A stretch of DNA of 64,000 nt from CAWAHD01 sp963781785. GTDB taxonomy: Bacteria > Planctomycetota > Planctomycetia > Isosphaerales > Isosphaeraceae. The notes beneath the pieces were generated by a model that was given only the letters and a program-made list of their open reading frames with translations, was not told the origin of the DNA and made no database searches. The stretch's first letter is position 1. Each line of letters starts with the position of its first letter. This document shows, in pieces, positions 51,101-59,461 of this stretch. The translations under genes and the position numbers were made by a program. The stretch lies in the NCBI GenBank assembly GCA_963781785.1, contig CAWAHD010000002.1, positions 2,914,001 through 2,978,000 of the forward strand, written 5' to 3'.

Positions 51101-51252
51101 GACACGTCCAGCCGGACGGCTTTGCCCGCGGCAGAGGGAAGCTGGCTTTCGGCAGCCCGAGCCCCTCGAGACTCCGGGAGCCCGATGACAAGCATCAGCA
51201 TCACGAGCGTGCACATCGCCGTCCGATGGATGACCATCATGGCTTGCCTCAT
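48187..51252 (-). CDS. exported DUF4091/GH123-like protein
   Basis: 1021 residues. A signal peptide ('TLVMLMLVIGLPESRGARAA') precedes a beta-sandwich N-terminal half that starts as a DNRLRE/CBM-like domain ('VRLDVSRDAWVSEVGPEADG'). The C-terminal half resembles DUF4091/glycoside hydrolase 123 ('DHLSFLPEMNCYGLP', 'DVFYLPLHENWPSP', 'ERKRTLGEIVLEYGSTNP', 'WCLDTWSLGGDGIIPWQTVG'). GH123 enzymes remove N-acetylgalactosamine from glycans. I cannot identify the catalytic acid pair, so activity is inferred. An ATG at 51240 is an alternative start. It may act with the membrane acyltransferase-like protein downstream of it on exported glycans. Confidence 0.8.
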   Translation of the reverse strand: MRQAMMVIHRTAMCTLVMLMLVIGLPESRGARAAESQLPSAAGKAVRLDVSRDAWVSEVGPEADGNNGGAPRLKLKSIQEMSLLDIDPAPFVGRTIRSAALHLKKAGEEPLRRVTVSSVGAEWFEGTGSGYVIQPGGVTFRHRRHPDLPWSIGGGDLCHVILGNGGTTWRMADASPPDADGWQRVPVDPRVVAARVAGLSYGFLAFDDTGSEWTRTGETFRLRLFPNRFVYSRDQNRASAPYFTVELGPDDHQPPGAATDLRVEPSTSNLPPGEALVSWVTPRDQGPAGTLGFVGTIDGAALPRELIPLAAAPGVRVEMHLRDLKLSPGKTVKLSIRAADGAGNLGPATAAGIRASDRAPTPLPRLEPAPPGHPGAVELPRLAGAEVAIIDELDKVHPVSGALIPTQPDGYLAANHLWDARNRHIKLQAARNEFVAFQILLRGDARAGSITPKLTFDGPGAQTIQIEVGRYHNVPSRQGPLPDPIVPLGFTAPPAPGTRNQSLHVEVYVPHDLAAGEYHGTLILNGASPGGGSIPGAGGTLRLPVSLLVWDFSLPDHLSFLPEMNCYGLPANERDYYRLAHRHRTVLNRLPYNQNGRMQDGCAPRWDPRRLMLDWSAWDRRFGPLLDGSAFQDLPRKRVPVDVFYLPLHENWPSPMEGNFNGGYWADQAFPESYRRAFVAASRQIAAHLQAKGWTETLFQGFLNNKNNFKANGWSRGSSPWLLDEPASFQDYWALRYFARAFHEGINQAALPAARSSSRPKAAGQSGSSSSSDMPRLVFRADISRPQWRRDSLDGLLDYHVVGSAMRAYPRVVFERKRTLGEIVLEYGSTNPVEGSNVQPVGWCLDTWSLGGDGIIPWQTVGTADSWKKADELALFYPEPDRGPAGVSGSNAARAAIPSVRLKAYRRGQQDVEYLTLWSQLHTEPRWAVGSQVRAALSLAGQRRGTGFEGGEDAGRIDYGRLRPQDLWALRFAIGQFLSQAHPAAKSKLVDFRAPRRDPGKLPLAFVGESSQASTTPPRSP

Positions 51253-51285
51253 GTGAGTTTGATGACCATGAATCGAATTGTTCGA

Positions 51286-51720
51286 TCAGAACGCGTCGAT
51301 CCCCCACTCGCCATGATGGTCGGGATTGCCGATCAGCTTCCGGTTCTTCGTGTCCACGACCCAGTCGAGTGCTTCCAGAGGAATCTGACCGATCAGGACC
51401 GGGAATTCATCCCCGATTTCGCCAACCTCCAGGGGGCACTCGCGGCCCTGGATCGTCAAGCGTACCGTGCCATGCATGTGTTGCAGGAAGTCACCCCCGA
51501 GGCCACGCGAGTGCCGCGTTCGAAGGGGTTTCAGTCCCAGTGCCGCGATCATCCACTTCGGGAGTAAGAGAGTGGTCGCACCGGTTTCGACGATCGCGTC
51601 GTGGATCTCGAGTCGCCGGACCTTGTCTTCCGGCAGCAGCCCTTTTTCCAGGAAGAATAGATCCTCCAGGTTTTCGATCAACGCGGTCACGACGACCTTG
51701 CCCATCGTCTTGGTCTCCAT
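51286..51720 (-). CDS. retropepsin-like aspartyl protease family protein with altered catalytic motif
   Basis: 144 residues. The single-lobe fold of clan AA proteases is suggested by 'IVETGATTLLLPKWMIAALG' and 'PVLIGQIPLEALDWVVD'. The normal active-site motif is DTG; here it reads ETG, so the catalytic Asp is replaced by Glu. Whether this abolishes activity is unknown; some small bacterial members may be non-proteolytic. AGGGAG lies about six bases before the ATG at 51720. The neighbours on either side are unrelated. Confidence 0.72.
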   Translation of the reverse strand: METKTMGKVVVTALIENLEDLFFLEKGLLPEDKVRRLEIHDAIVETGATTLLLPKWMIAALGLKPLRTRHSRGLGGDFLQHMHGTVRLTIQGRECPLEVGEIGDEFPVLIGQIPLEALDWVVDTKNRKLIGNPDHHGEWGIDAF

Positions 51721-51884
51721 CGTGATTCTCCCTGCGCGTTGTGGATGGAGTTCGGCCGACGTCGACTGCCGGGCGAATTCGCGGCCCGTGAGTCGATCTT
51801 ATCACGATGAACGAGCAACGTCTCGCGAGACATCGCGACCGCACTGATCGAACACGGTGATGACGTCGTCGTGACGGACCGCTG

Positions 51885-53156
51885 TCAAATCTTGAGGAAC
51901 AGCTTCCTGCGGTACATCCAGAACAGGATCAGCCAGAGCACCAAGAGTACGGCGGCGCCATGGAGCAAAGGCTCATACGGGCCGCCGAGCACACCGAACG
52001 CGTGCTCGCCCAGATGGATGGTCAGGTTCTGGGCGATGAACCCTTCGAAGAGGGCGGCCATGCAGTAAGCGGCGATCGAATTCATGCCGGTGACTTGCAA
52101 GGGGAACGCCCAGGATCGCCGCCCCTGGACGTCGAGAACGGCGTAGAAGCCCGCCAGGAGGAGGAAGCACCAGCCGCCGCTATAGAGTACCCAGCTTGGC
52201 GTCCAGATCCGTTTGACCACGGGGCAGATGCCGAGCTCGCCCAGCCCCCATCCCGCAGCCAGTCCGACGGCCGACGCGGCGATCAGCCAGAGAATCTTGG
52301 CAGGGCCCGGCCACGAGCGCCGCAAGACTCCGCCGGCGAGGAGGCCGAGGATCATCGTTCCGAGGGTGGGAATGAAGCTCAGAGTCGCGTACCCGCCGCC
52401 GTTGTACCGAAACGGCCTCTCACGGGGAAAACGATTCAGAAACCAGGTATCGAAAGCCCAGGCGAGGTTGCTGTTCTTGTCCCAGTGGGCGGCGAAGCCG
52501 CTCAAGTGGTGCGGCCAATCCGGGCGCACCCCGACCGCGGCGAAATGGAAATCAGCGCCGGGGAGCGGATACGCCGCGAACGCTCCCCAGTACCCCGTAA
52601 GAATGACAACCAGCGCAACCCACTGCACTCTCGTCGAGAAAAGAGCCAGCACGAACAAGAACGGATACCCCAGGCCAATCTGGCTCAATGTGTCTTCGAA
52701 AGTGTAATACGTCTGGGTGCTTCCGCGCGAACGGAGGAACACGCCCAAGAGCACCAGGACCAGCGACCGCCAGAGGGCGTGCAGAATCATCCGCGCAATC
52801 GACTGGCCTTTTGATCGCCGGCCAGCCAAAGAAAACGGCAAGGCCGCACCGACCAGGAATGAAAACGACGGCTGGATCAAGTCGTGGAGCGAACAGCCAA
52901 CCCACTCCACGTGCGATTGATGATGGCAAAGCAGCTCCCAGACGGGACTACCCGGCAATTTGGCCGCCGCCTGGCGAAGTCTCACCGCTTTGGCCACGTC
53001 GCAGAGCCGCAACACCTCGGCCATCATCAGAAACATGACCAGGCCGCGGTAAACATCGATCGACGCCAGCCGTGGCGCCGTTGGTTTCGGCGACGGAAAT
53101 GGCTCGTCCACGCCGGAAAGAGAGCTCATCTGGGTATCGTCGGGCGAGTTGTTCAT
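51885..53156 (-). CDS. DUF5009-type membrane protein (heparan-N-acetyltransferase-like)
   Basis: 423 residues with about ten membrane segments. The N-terminal 'SIDVYRGLVMFLMMAEVL' and 'HDLIQPSFSFLVGAALPFSL' are typical of the DUF5009/HGSNAT-like family of transmembrane acyltransferases; the invariant 'DxxRG' is here DVYRG. 'HCQSHVEW'-type His in 'LCHHQSHVEWVGCSLHD' is a candidate catalytic residue. Predicted to acetylate a glycan at the membrane, by analogy with the lysosomal enzyme. Its neighbour upstream on the same strand is the M32 carboxypeptidase, with 41 bases between. Confidence 0.82.
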   Translation of the reverse strand: MNNSPDDTQMSSLSGVDEPFPSPKPTAPRLASIDVYRGLVMFLMMAEVLRLCDVAKAVRLRQAAAKLPGSPVWELLCHHQSHVEWVGCSLHDLIQPSFSFLVGAALPFSLAGRRSKGQSIARMILHALWRSLVLVLLGVFLRSRGSTQTYYTFEDTLSQIGLGYPFLFVLALFSTRVQWVALVVILTGYWGAFAAYPLPGADFHFAAVGVRPDWPHHLSGFAAHWDKNSNLAWAFDTWFLNRFPRERPFRYNGGGYATLSFIPTLGTMILGLLAGGVLRRSWPGPAKILWLIAASAVGLAAGWGLGELGICPVVKRIWTPSWVLYSGGWCFLLLAGFYAVLDVQGRRSWAFPLQVTGMNSIAAYCMAALFEGFIAQNLTIHLGEHAFGVLGGPYEPLLHGAAVLLVLWLILFWMYRRKLFLKI

Positions 53157-53196
53157 CGTCGGTGCGCTTGCGGAAGATCAGCGAGCCAGTCAGTCA

Positions 53197-54837
53197 TCAG
53201 ATATCATAGAGCTCGCCGTACTTACGCCGGAGGGTTTCGATCAAGGGGCCGTGGCTCGGCCTCGAGCCCGTGATTCGCTCGATCAATTCGGCCGGCCGGA
53301 ACCGTTGACCTTCGCGGTGCACGTTCCTGCGTAACCACGCCAGCAAGCCGCTGAAGTCACCGCGGGCGAAGGCTTGATCCATGCCTCCCGACTCGGCTTG
53401 GGCCTGGGCGAAGAGTTGGGCCGCGTAAAGATTGCCCAGGGTGTAAGTCGGGAAATAGCCGATCAGCCCGGCGCTCCAGTGGATGTCCTGGAGGCAGCCT
53501 TCGGCATCGTTTCTGGGGGTCACGCCCAGAGTCTCCTGGTATTTCTGATTCCACGCAGCCGGAACGTCAGCGACCGGCAAATCGGCGGAAAGCAGCGCCT
53601 GTTCGAGCTCGAACCGCACGATGATGTGCAGGTTGTAGGTTGCCTCATCGGCCTGAACGCGGATCAACGACGGCTCGACGTGATTGACCGCGGAATGGAA
53701 CTCTTCGAGCGAGACGCCGGCAAGCGCTTCGTGGAAGATGCGGCGTGCCATGGGGAACCAGTAGGTCCAGAACGAGCGACCGCGGCCCACCGCGTTTTCC
53801 CACAGTCGCGACTGCGACTCGTGGACCCCCAAAGAGACTGCCTCACCCATCGGAGTCCCGTAGTGCTCCTGTTCCAGGCCTTGTTCGTAGAGGCCGTGGC
53901 CGACCTCGTGCAGGATGCCGAAGAACGCGTCGCTGAAGTTGTGCTCGTCGAACCGGGTTGTGATCCGGCAGTCACCCGGCCCGATGCCCGAGCAGAACGG
54001 GTGGGCGGTCACGTCCAGCCTCCCTCGCTGGAAGTCGAAACCGACCGCCGAGGCGACGGCCTCGCCAAAGACTTTCTGACGTTCTAGCGGATAGGAACGC
54101 CTGAGGATCGCCGAAGTCGCGGACGCTCCGGATGCACCGGGCAGGGATCCGGATGTGGACGCCGCGCTCGAGCGGCGCCGACTGGCCTCGGCGATCGTCA
54201 CGACCAGCGGTACAAGATCGGTTCGGAGCGCCTGGAAGAGTTTGGCAAGGTCGGCGGTGTTGGCCCCCGGCTCATATTCGTCGAGCAGGGGGTCGTAAAC
54301 CGGCGCGGGTCCCGTGCTGCCATGGTTCTCTTCGAGGCTGCGCGGGGAATTGCCGGGCGCCGGTTGGGCTGTGTCTGCGGAGACGTTCATCAGACAGGCC
54401 GATTCCTGGCGCTTGAGCTGGATGATCTTTTCCAGCCAGGGACGAAACCGGTTGAAGTCAGACGCGGCGCGGGCGGCGACCCATTCGGGCTGGGCCAGGG
54501 ACGTCGTCCGTGCCAGCTCTTCGACGAGGGACTGCGGCAGGCGGACGCGGCGGTCATAGCTGCGCCGCAGCTCTCGCGCGTTGACGGCCGCGGGTGATGT
54601 GGGCTCGGCGACCAGATCTGAGCTCTCGACGAGGGCGAGAAGCTCGCCGACCATCGGGTCGGTTGCGCGCTCGTGGTGGATACCTGCCAACAGGCCCATC
54701 TGGCCGGACCGATGTCCGGCACCTCCTGTGGGCATGAACGTCTGCTCGTCCCATCCGAGCAGGGAGGAGCATGAGCCGATCACAGCCTGCTCTCGTGCGC
54801 GACGGATTAACTCGACGTAAGCTTCGCGGGGGTCCAT
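53197..54837 (-). CDS. M32 family metallocarboxypeptidase
   Basis: About 546 residues, close to the Thermus Taq carboxypeptidase length. The zinc site is 'GILHEVGHGLYEQGL' (HEVGH), with the downstream Glu in 'LGVHESQSRLWENAVGRG' as third ligand. Other M32 signatures are 'LLGWDEQTFMP', 'HPFCSGIGPGDCRITTRFDE' and 'DIHWSAGLIGYFPTYTLGN'. A Ser/Ala-rich insert ('RRRSSAASTSGSLPGASGAS') is unusual. The ATG at 54837 is preferred because the 27 upstream residues overlap the terminator of the next gene. It releases C-terminal amino acids from peptides. Confidence 0.9.
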   Translation of the reverse strand: MDPREAYVELIRRAREQAVIGSCSSLLGWDEQTFMPTGGAGHRSGQMGLLAGIHHERATDPMVGELLALVESSDLVAEPTSPAAVNARELRRSYDRRVRLPQSLVEELARTTSLAQPEWVAARAASDFNRFRPWLEKIIQLKRQESACLMNVSADTAQPAPGNSPRSLEENHGSTGPAPVYDPLLDEYEPGANTADLAKLFQALRTDLVPLVVTIAEASRRRSSAASTSGSLPGASGASATSAILRRSYPLERQKVFGEAVASAVGFDFQRGRLDVTAHPFCSGIGPGDCRITTRFDEHNFSDAFFGILHEVGHGLYEQGLEQEHYGTPMGEAVSLGVHESQSRLWENAVGRGRSFWTYWFPMARRIFHEALAGVSLEEFHSAVNHVEPSLIRVQADEATYNLHIIVRFELEQALLSADLPVADVPAAWNQKYQETLGVTPRNDAEGCLQDIHWSAGLIGYFPTYTLGNLYAAQLFAQAQAESGGMDQAFARGDFSGLLAWLRRNVHREGQRFRPAELIERITGSRPSHGPLIETLRRKYGELYDI

Positions 54838-54848
54838 GGTCGCGATCG

Positions 54849-54891
54849 GTAAAAAAAAACGGCAAGGGAGGTGATCAGGCCTCTCTTGCCG
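54849..54891 (-). terminator. rho-independent terminator after the PEP-CTERM gene
   Basis: On the minus strand CGGCAAGAGAGG (54891-54880) pairs with CCTCCCTTGCCG (54871-54860), with one mismatch and an 8-base loop, followed by nine T (54859-54851). It lies 140 bases downstream of the PEP-CTERM stop and ends just before the M32 start. Confidence 0.8.
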
Positions 54892-55030
54892 CTTCTGTCT
54901 TGGCCGGCGCGTCACCACGTGGTGGTCGTCAGTGGCGCGTCTCGGCGGAATTGGTCCTGGTTACCGGGTCGGCCGATCACGGTTGCGTCAGGCCAGCCGC
55001 GAACGCCGATCGGATTGGCTGCGCCAATCC

Positions 55031-55522
55031 TCAAGCGGCAGAACTCTTCTTGAGGAACCGGCGGAACGCCAGGAAACCGGTCATGCCGATGCCCAGCAGG
55101 GCCAAAGAAGCCGGTTCGGGCACGGCAGAGTTAGTAACTTCATAGTTGGTCGATGCGCCGTAAGTCACAGGGGCCCCCGAGAATTGGAAGGCAGTCACGA
55201 CTCCAACCGGTCCGCTCGGGGCCATGAATGTCCATTCAAACGAAGCGGGCCCCCCGGTCGGCGGGGACAAGTCCACAGTCACAGTCGTCGTCCCGTTGGT
55301 CGTTAACGTGGTGCCGGCAGGCCCAGACACCAAGGTCAAGTCCGTGATGGCCGACGAATTGTAAGTGAAAGTGAAATCACTAGCTGTCGCACCCGGCGGA
55401 CTAATCAAAGTAAAACTAGCCGTCGTGTCGACTAAAACAGATCCCGCCTGGCTTGGAGCGGCGAACGCCAAGGTGGCGATCAGCCCCGCGGCCAAGGCCA
55501 AGAGGAACGATCGTTTCATCAT
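55031..55522 (-). CDS. PEP-CTERM sorting domain protein
   Basis: 163 residues. The signal peptide is 'RSFLLALAAGLIATLAFAAP'. The mature Ser/Thr-rich beta domain ('TTASFTLISPPGATASDFTF') is followed by a PEP-CTERM anchor, 'VPEPASLALLGIGMTGFLAF' then 'RRFLKK'. Such proteins are cleaved by an exosortase (none in this window) and exported to the surface or matrix. AAGGAGAT lies eight bases before the ATG at 55522. A strong terminator follows. Function of the mature domain unknown. Confidence 0.9.
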   Translation of the reverse strand: MMKRSFLLALAAGLIATLAFAAPSQAGSVLVDTTASFTLISPPGATASDFTFTYNSSAITDLTLVSGPAGTTLTTNGTTTVTVDLSPPTGGPASFEWTFMAPSGPVGVVTAFQFSGAPVTYGASTNYEVTNSAVPEPASLALLGIGMTGFLAFRRFLKKSSAA

Positions 55523-57138
55523 TAGAAGATCTCCTTGCAGAGGATGCCATGAGCGTCGATAGGAGAAGTTTCCTACGACAACTGCAGCTCGATACTTATC
55601 GCTCCCGGCGAAAAAATGCTGATTGAGCCAATTCCCATCAAGCAGCGAATTCGCGTTCCCTATCCGGCCATGACTATTGGGAATAGTTCGTGGAATCGGG
55701 AACGGTCGGTTACCAGACCCAAGATGATCGGCCTGCGCGCGGAACACAAAGTCGAAGGACTTCTGCTCCTCCCTGTTTCCTCCTTGCCTTGACTCGAACG
55801 GTATTACACCCTTTGTTCAGCAGCAGTAAGACGCCGGGATAACCACGACAACAAGACGCTCGGGCATGCGTCCAAATCCACCACGTTTTCAATCCGTACC
55901 GACGCCCGAGTTCGGTGTTGCTTCGGAACAGGCTTTCCGGAAGAGGTCAGAGAGCTGTTGGTTCATCGAGTCACAACAAACCCCCAGAGGGAGGAATGTT
56001 CCGTGTCTGATTGCATGAAAGTTCCAGCGATTTGGATCGTTTGCGGGGGGATTCTATCAGGACCCATCGGTGGAACCAATGGCGTGTTTCGAGCCGTGCT
56101 CGGCACACAAGGTTCGCGCCCTTTCGACTGGAGAATCAGAGCATTTAATGTGATAGCGGATCGGAATTCGGAATTCAAACAAAAAAAACTCAAGTTCACC
56201 AAATACTACGCGCTTCGCATCAAAGCAGCGGAAGTCATCTTGCGACCTTGAGCGATTTCGCAGATTCGGCACGACTTTTTGTCAGCGCGGCTACCGTTTG
56301 CAGGCACTGACGGTCCGGAATTCCCCACTTCGAGGCAGGGGATGCACCCGCGGCGTGCTTGCAATACCAGATTGCAAAACGAGTTATGAATGAGAGCGTT
56401 GCTCGGATTCGATATTTGTCATTGATATTTGTCTGGGTTTTTGACTGGCTCCCAATCCACCAGGATCCGACGCTTCGGTCCATTAGGGGCGACGATGCGC
56501 TTGCGCAATTCGATGATCTGAAGTGACTGATAACTACTATGTTACGTCGAGTCGATTGTCTGAAGCAGGTGCTTGGGACCGGGGCACCGTCTTCGTCGGT
56601 TTCGCTGGGATATACCATGGTTCGCGCGGTTCCCCTCGTGCCCGATGATACTGATCAAGTCTGTTTGTGTGAAGTTGCGCAGTGTTGAAAAAAAAGAACA
56701 TTGTTGCTTCCGTGCGTTGCGCTGTGACATCACAGCCAGGAGCACCGAGTCTGATCAGGCGCGGACGGCCGAGCGGCGCCGACCTGCTTCGATGCTGATT
56801 TTCCCGACCGGTTGGGTTGTGATGCTCTCCCCTCAGCGGGCATCGTCGGATTGGTCACGCGGACTTTCGCGGGCTGAGACTTTTGCCGATCATTTGAACG
56901 CGTAACTGAATCCCCATACCCATACGGACATGCCGATCCAACCGATCGCGACGCCTCGACAGCCGACTCGCCGTTGTTCAAGCCCGTAATAATGGATGAT
57001 GTCTTGCGTGCAATCGACGATTAATATATTCTAAGTTGGCGTGCGCTTGCGAAACGGTTCAAAGTGCACGAAACTGGACTTACGTGACTCTCAAATTCCG
57101 GTGCGGAACAAAGGACCTTGGAGGTCGATCAGCGAATC
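55523..57138. other. 1.6 kb without a confident gene
   Basis: Composition is more AT-rich than the flanks and all frames are broken. One minus-strand stretch (56419-56530) reads 'ELRKRIVAPNGPKRRILVDW' before a TGA; it looks protein-like but has no start codon and may be the tail of a decayed gene. No repeats or promoters stand out. Confidence 0.45.
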
Positions 57139-59367
57139 ATGAGAAAACGGCGTCAATTCGGGCAGGCGGGATCTTTTTACGAATCAGACGACTCAACACA
57201 CGGGGCTGGGGGGCGCCCGAGGAGGGGGCTTCGGCCCGCGCTCGATTCGCTGGAACCGCGCTGTCTGCTGACGTCGATCAGCGAGTATCCTGTCCTGGTC
57301 TCGGCCGGCCATCCCGGTGACGCGAAACAGCTCACATTGGGGCTGAACGGTAACATCTGGTTCACCGAGCCGACGGCTAACGAGATCGGGATCTTCAACC
57401 CGACGAATCAATCGGTCTCGCAGGAATCGCTATCGGGCACGATCGGTGCCGATCCTCCAGGGATCACGGCCACTGGAACGGGGTCGAACGCCGCGATTTG
57501 GTTCACCTTGAGCGCGGTCGGCCAGTTCGGGATGCTCAACCCGAACAACATCGCCAGTGCTCCCAAGATTTTCAACGGCGCGGGTGAATTGCCTGGCGGC
57601 GCGGGCATCATTTCCATCGGCACCGATCTTTGGTTCGCGATGCCTTCGAGCAACGCTCTGGGGATGTTCAACTTCTCTACCCCGACCACGTCGAGTGTCA
57701 CGCCTTATTCGCTTTCGCCCGAGAACATCAACGTGGCAAACTTCGAATCGCAAATCACGCCGGGACCGGATAACACCATCTGGTTCACAGAGCCCGGTGC
57801 GATCGGGATTTTCAGCCTGAACTCGGACACCGTGATCGGCAAGGTGAGTCTACCGACTTCCGGCGGTACCCAGATGCCGACGGCGATCGCTGCCGGGCCG
57901 AACAACACGATGTGGTTCACCGAGTCGGTGCCGAACTCAGGAGGCACGGGCTTTGTGTCATCGGCGGTCGGAGTGATCAACGCGAACAGCCCGCCAAGCT
58001 ATGTTGAAGAGTTCGCGCTCCCGGCCGCTTCCCAACCCTCGGGAATCACCGAAGGGCCGGACGGTAACATCTGGTTCACCGAAACCGGAACAGGCGACAT
58101 CGGATTCGTGAACGTGGCGGGACTGTCCAGTCCCTCACAATACACGCTAGGCCCAGCGCTGCCGATTCCCACCACGGGAGAAACCGGGGGCGTCTTAGGT
58201 AACCCCGCCCCTGTCGGAATTATCGCGACTGCGACCAACCTGTGGTTTGCAGATGAGTCCGGTGCGATCGGGGAAGTGAATCTGACTCACTTCGTGGTGA
58301 CCGTTGAGCCGCCTTCGAGCGTCGGGGCTGGAGGCGCATTCGACTTGACGGTCACGGCCGAGAATGGCTCTGGCGCCGTTGACACAAGCTTCAATGGCAG
58401 CGTGACGGTCTCTCTGGCCGATAATCCCGGAAGCGCCTCGACCTCTCTCGGCGGTCCCAACCTGACGCTGACCGCGGGCAATGGCACACGCATGTTCTCG
58501 AATTTGACGATCGATACCCTTGGCAGTCAATACACCATCCAGGCGACCAGCAGCGCGAGCGACGCGCCCACCGTGGGGGTGACAAGCGATGTGAACGTGG
58601 TTCCGGGCACGGTCACCAAGCTAGTGGTGACGGCTCAGCCGCCTCTGAGCGTACCCGCGGGTCAAGGCTTCAGTCTGACGGTCACCGCTGAAGACCAGTT
58701 CAACGATATTGCCACCAACTTCAACGGATCTGTGAGCATATCGCTGCCGGCGAGCAACCCCGGTGGCAGTGGAACAATTCTGAGCGGCATGACGAATCTC
58801 CCGATCTCGTCTACAAGCGGAACTCCCGGATCGGTGACATTCACCGGCTTGTCGCTCAACAACCCCGGCACTGGATATACGCTCCTGGCCAGCATCAGCC
58901 CGACTGTCACCACCTCGACGAAAGGTTTCGACGTCACGAATGTGGTACCTCCGCCACCGCCGCCGCCGTCTCCGCCGACTATCACCGGCGAATCCGTGAT
59001 GCTCAAGTTGAACAAAAAGACCCACAAGCCGGTCAAGCCGAACGTCGTTTTGGGCTATATGATCACGTTTGACACGGCGATGGATCAGATGGCGCTCAGC
59101 AACAGCTCCAACTTCGTCATCGACATCGAAAAACTGCTCCCTGTGAAGGGCAAGAAGGGCAAAAAGACGCTGCAACTTGTGCAGGTCGGCTCGCATGTGT
59201 CCCAGGTGACGAGCAGCTCCGTCCTGGTGACACCCAACGGCAAGCAGACATTCCCGAAGGGCGGGCAGCTCACGGTCGAGGCTGCTGGACTGGACGATAC
59301 GTCAGGCGTCTTCCTGGCCGCGCCTGGAGTCTTCACGATCTCCAAGGGCGGCAAACAAATCAACTAG
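57139..59367 (+). CDS. exported Vgb-like beta-propeller protein with LEPR N-terminal motif
   Basis: 742 residues. The N-terminus carries 'LDSLEPRCLLTS', a motif I know from the start of many planctomycete surface proteins. It is followed by repeats of the streptogramin-lyase (Vgb) type ('GLNGNIWFTEPTANEIGIFN', 'GPDNTIWFTEPGAIGIF', 'GPNNTMWFTES', 'GPDGNIWFTETGTGDIGF'), forming a beta-propeller. Then come two invasin/Ig-like modules ('FDLTVTAENGSGAVDTSFNG', 'FSLTVTAEDQFNDIATNFNG'), a poly-Pro linker and a Lys-rich final domain. No lyase activity is implied; a surface or matrix role is likelier. Start at the ATG 57139. Confidence 0.82.
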   Translation: MRKRRQFGQAGSFYESDDSTHGAGGRPRRGLRPALDSLEPRCLLTSISEYPVLVSAGHPGDAKQLTLGLNGNIWFTEPTANEIGIFNPTNQSVSQESLSGTIGADPPGITATGTGSNAAIWFTLSAVGQFGMLNPNNIASAPKIFNGAGELPGGAGIISIGTDLWFAMPSSNALGMFNFSTPTTSSVTPYSLSPENINVANFESQITPGPDNTIWFTEPGAIGIFSLNSDTVIGKVSLPTSGGTQMPTAIAAGPNNTMWFTESVPNSGGTGFVSSAVGVINANSPPSYVEEFALPAASQPSGITEGPDGNIWFTETGTGDIGFVNVAGLSSPSQYTLGPALPIPTTGETGGVLGNPAPVGIIATATNLWFADESGAIGEVNLTHFVVTVEPPSSVGAGGAFDLTVTAENGSGAVDTSFNGSVTVSLADNPGSASTSLGGPNLTLTAGNGTRMFSNLTIDTLGSQYTIQATSSASDAPTVGVTSDVNVVPGTVTKLVVTAQPPLSVPAGQGFSLTVTAEDQFNDIATNFNGSVSISLPASNPGGSGTILSGMTNLPISSTSGTPGSVTFTGLSLNNPGTGYTLLASISPTVTTSTKGFDVTNVVPPPPPPPSPPTITGESVMLKLNKKTHKPVKPNVVLGYMITFDTAMDQMALSNSSNFVIDIEKLLPVKGKKGKKTLQLVQVGSHVSQVTSSSVLVTPNGKQTFPKGGQLTVEAAGLDDTSGVFLAAPGVFTISKGGKQIN

Positions 59368-59398
59368 CTGGATCCGAAGACGCACGTATGCCGTCGGT

Positions 59399-59418
59399 CA
59401 GGCTGGAAAGCGTGGCCT
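59399..59418. repeat. decayed copy of the GTCAGGCT hairpin
   Basis: GTCAGGCTGGAAAGCGTGGC resembles the hairpin at 31700-31719 with two changes in the right arm. It lies between the propeller gene and the HEAT-repeat gene, in a convergent intergenic space. Confidence 0.4.
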
Positions 59419-59461
59419 ATATACCCGATCGCCTCTCGTGCGGTTTGCGGGGGAGGCAAGC

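Noticed and set aside
49837..51567. 576-codon plus-strand ORF
   Set aside because: Covers two minus-strand genes with recognisable domains and has no motif of its own.
56235..56618. Degenerate transposase
   Set aside because: The translation is Ser/Arg-rich with no catalytic motif or terminal repeats; only a short unrelated stretch looked protein-like.
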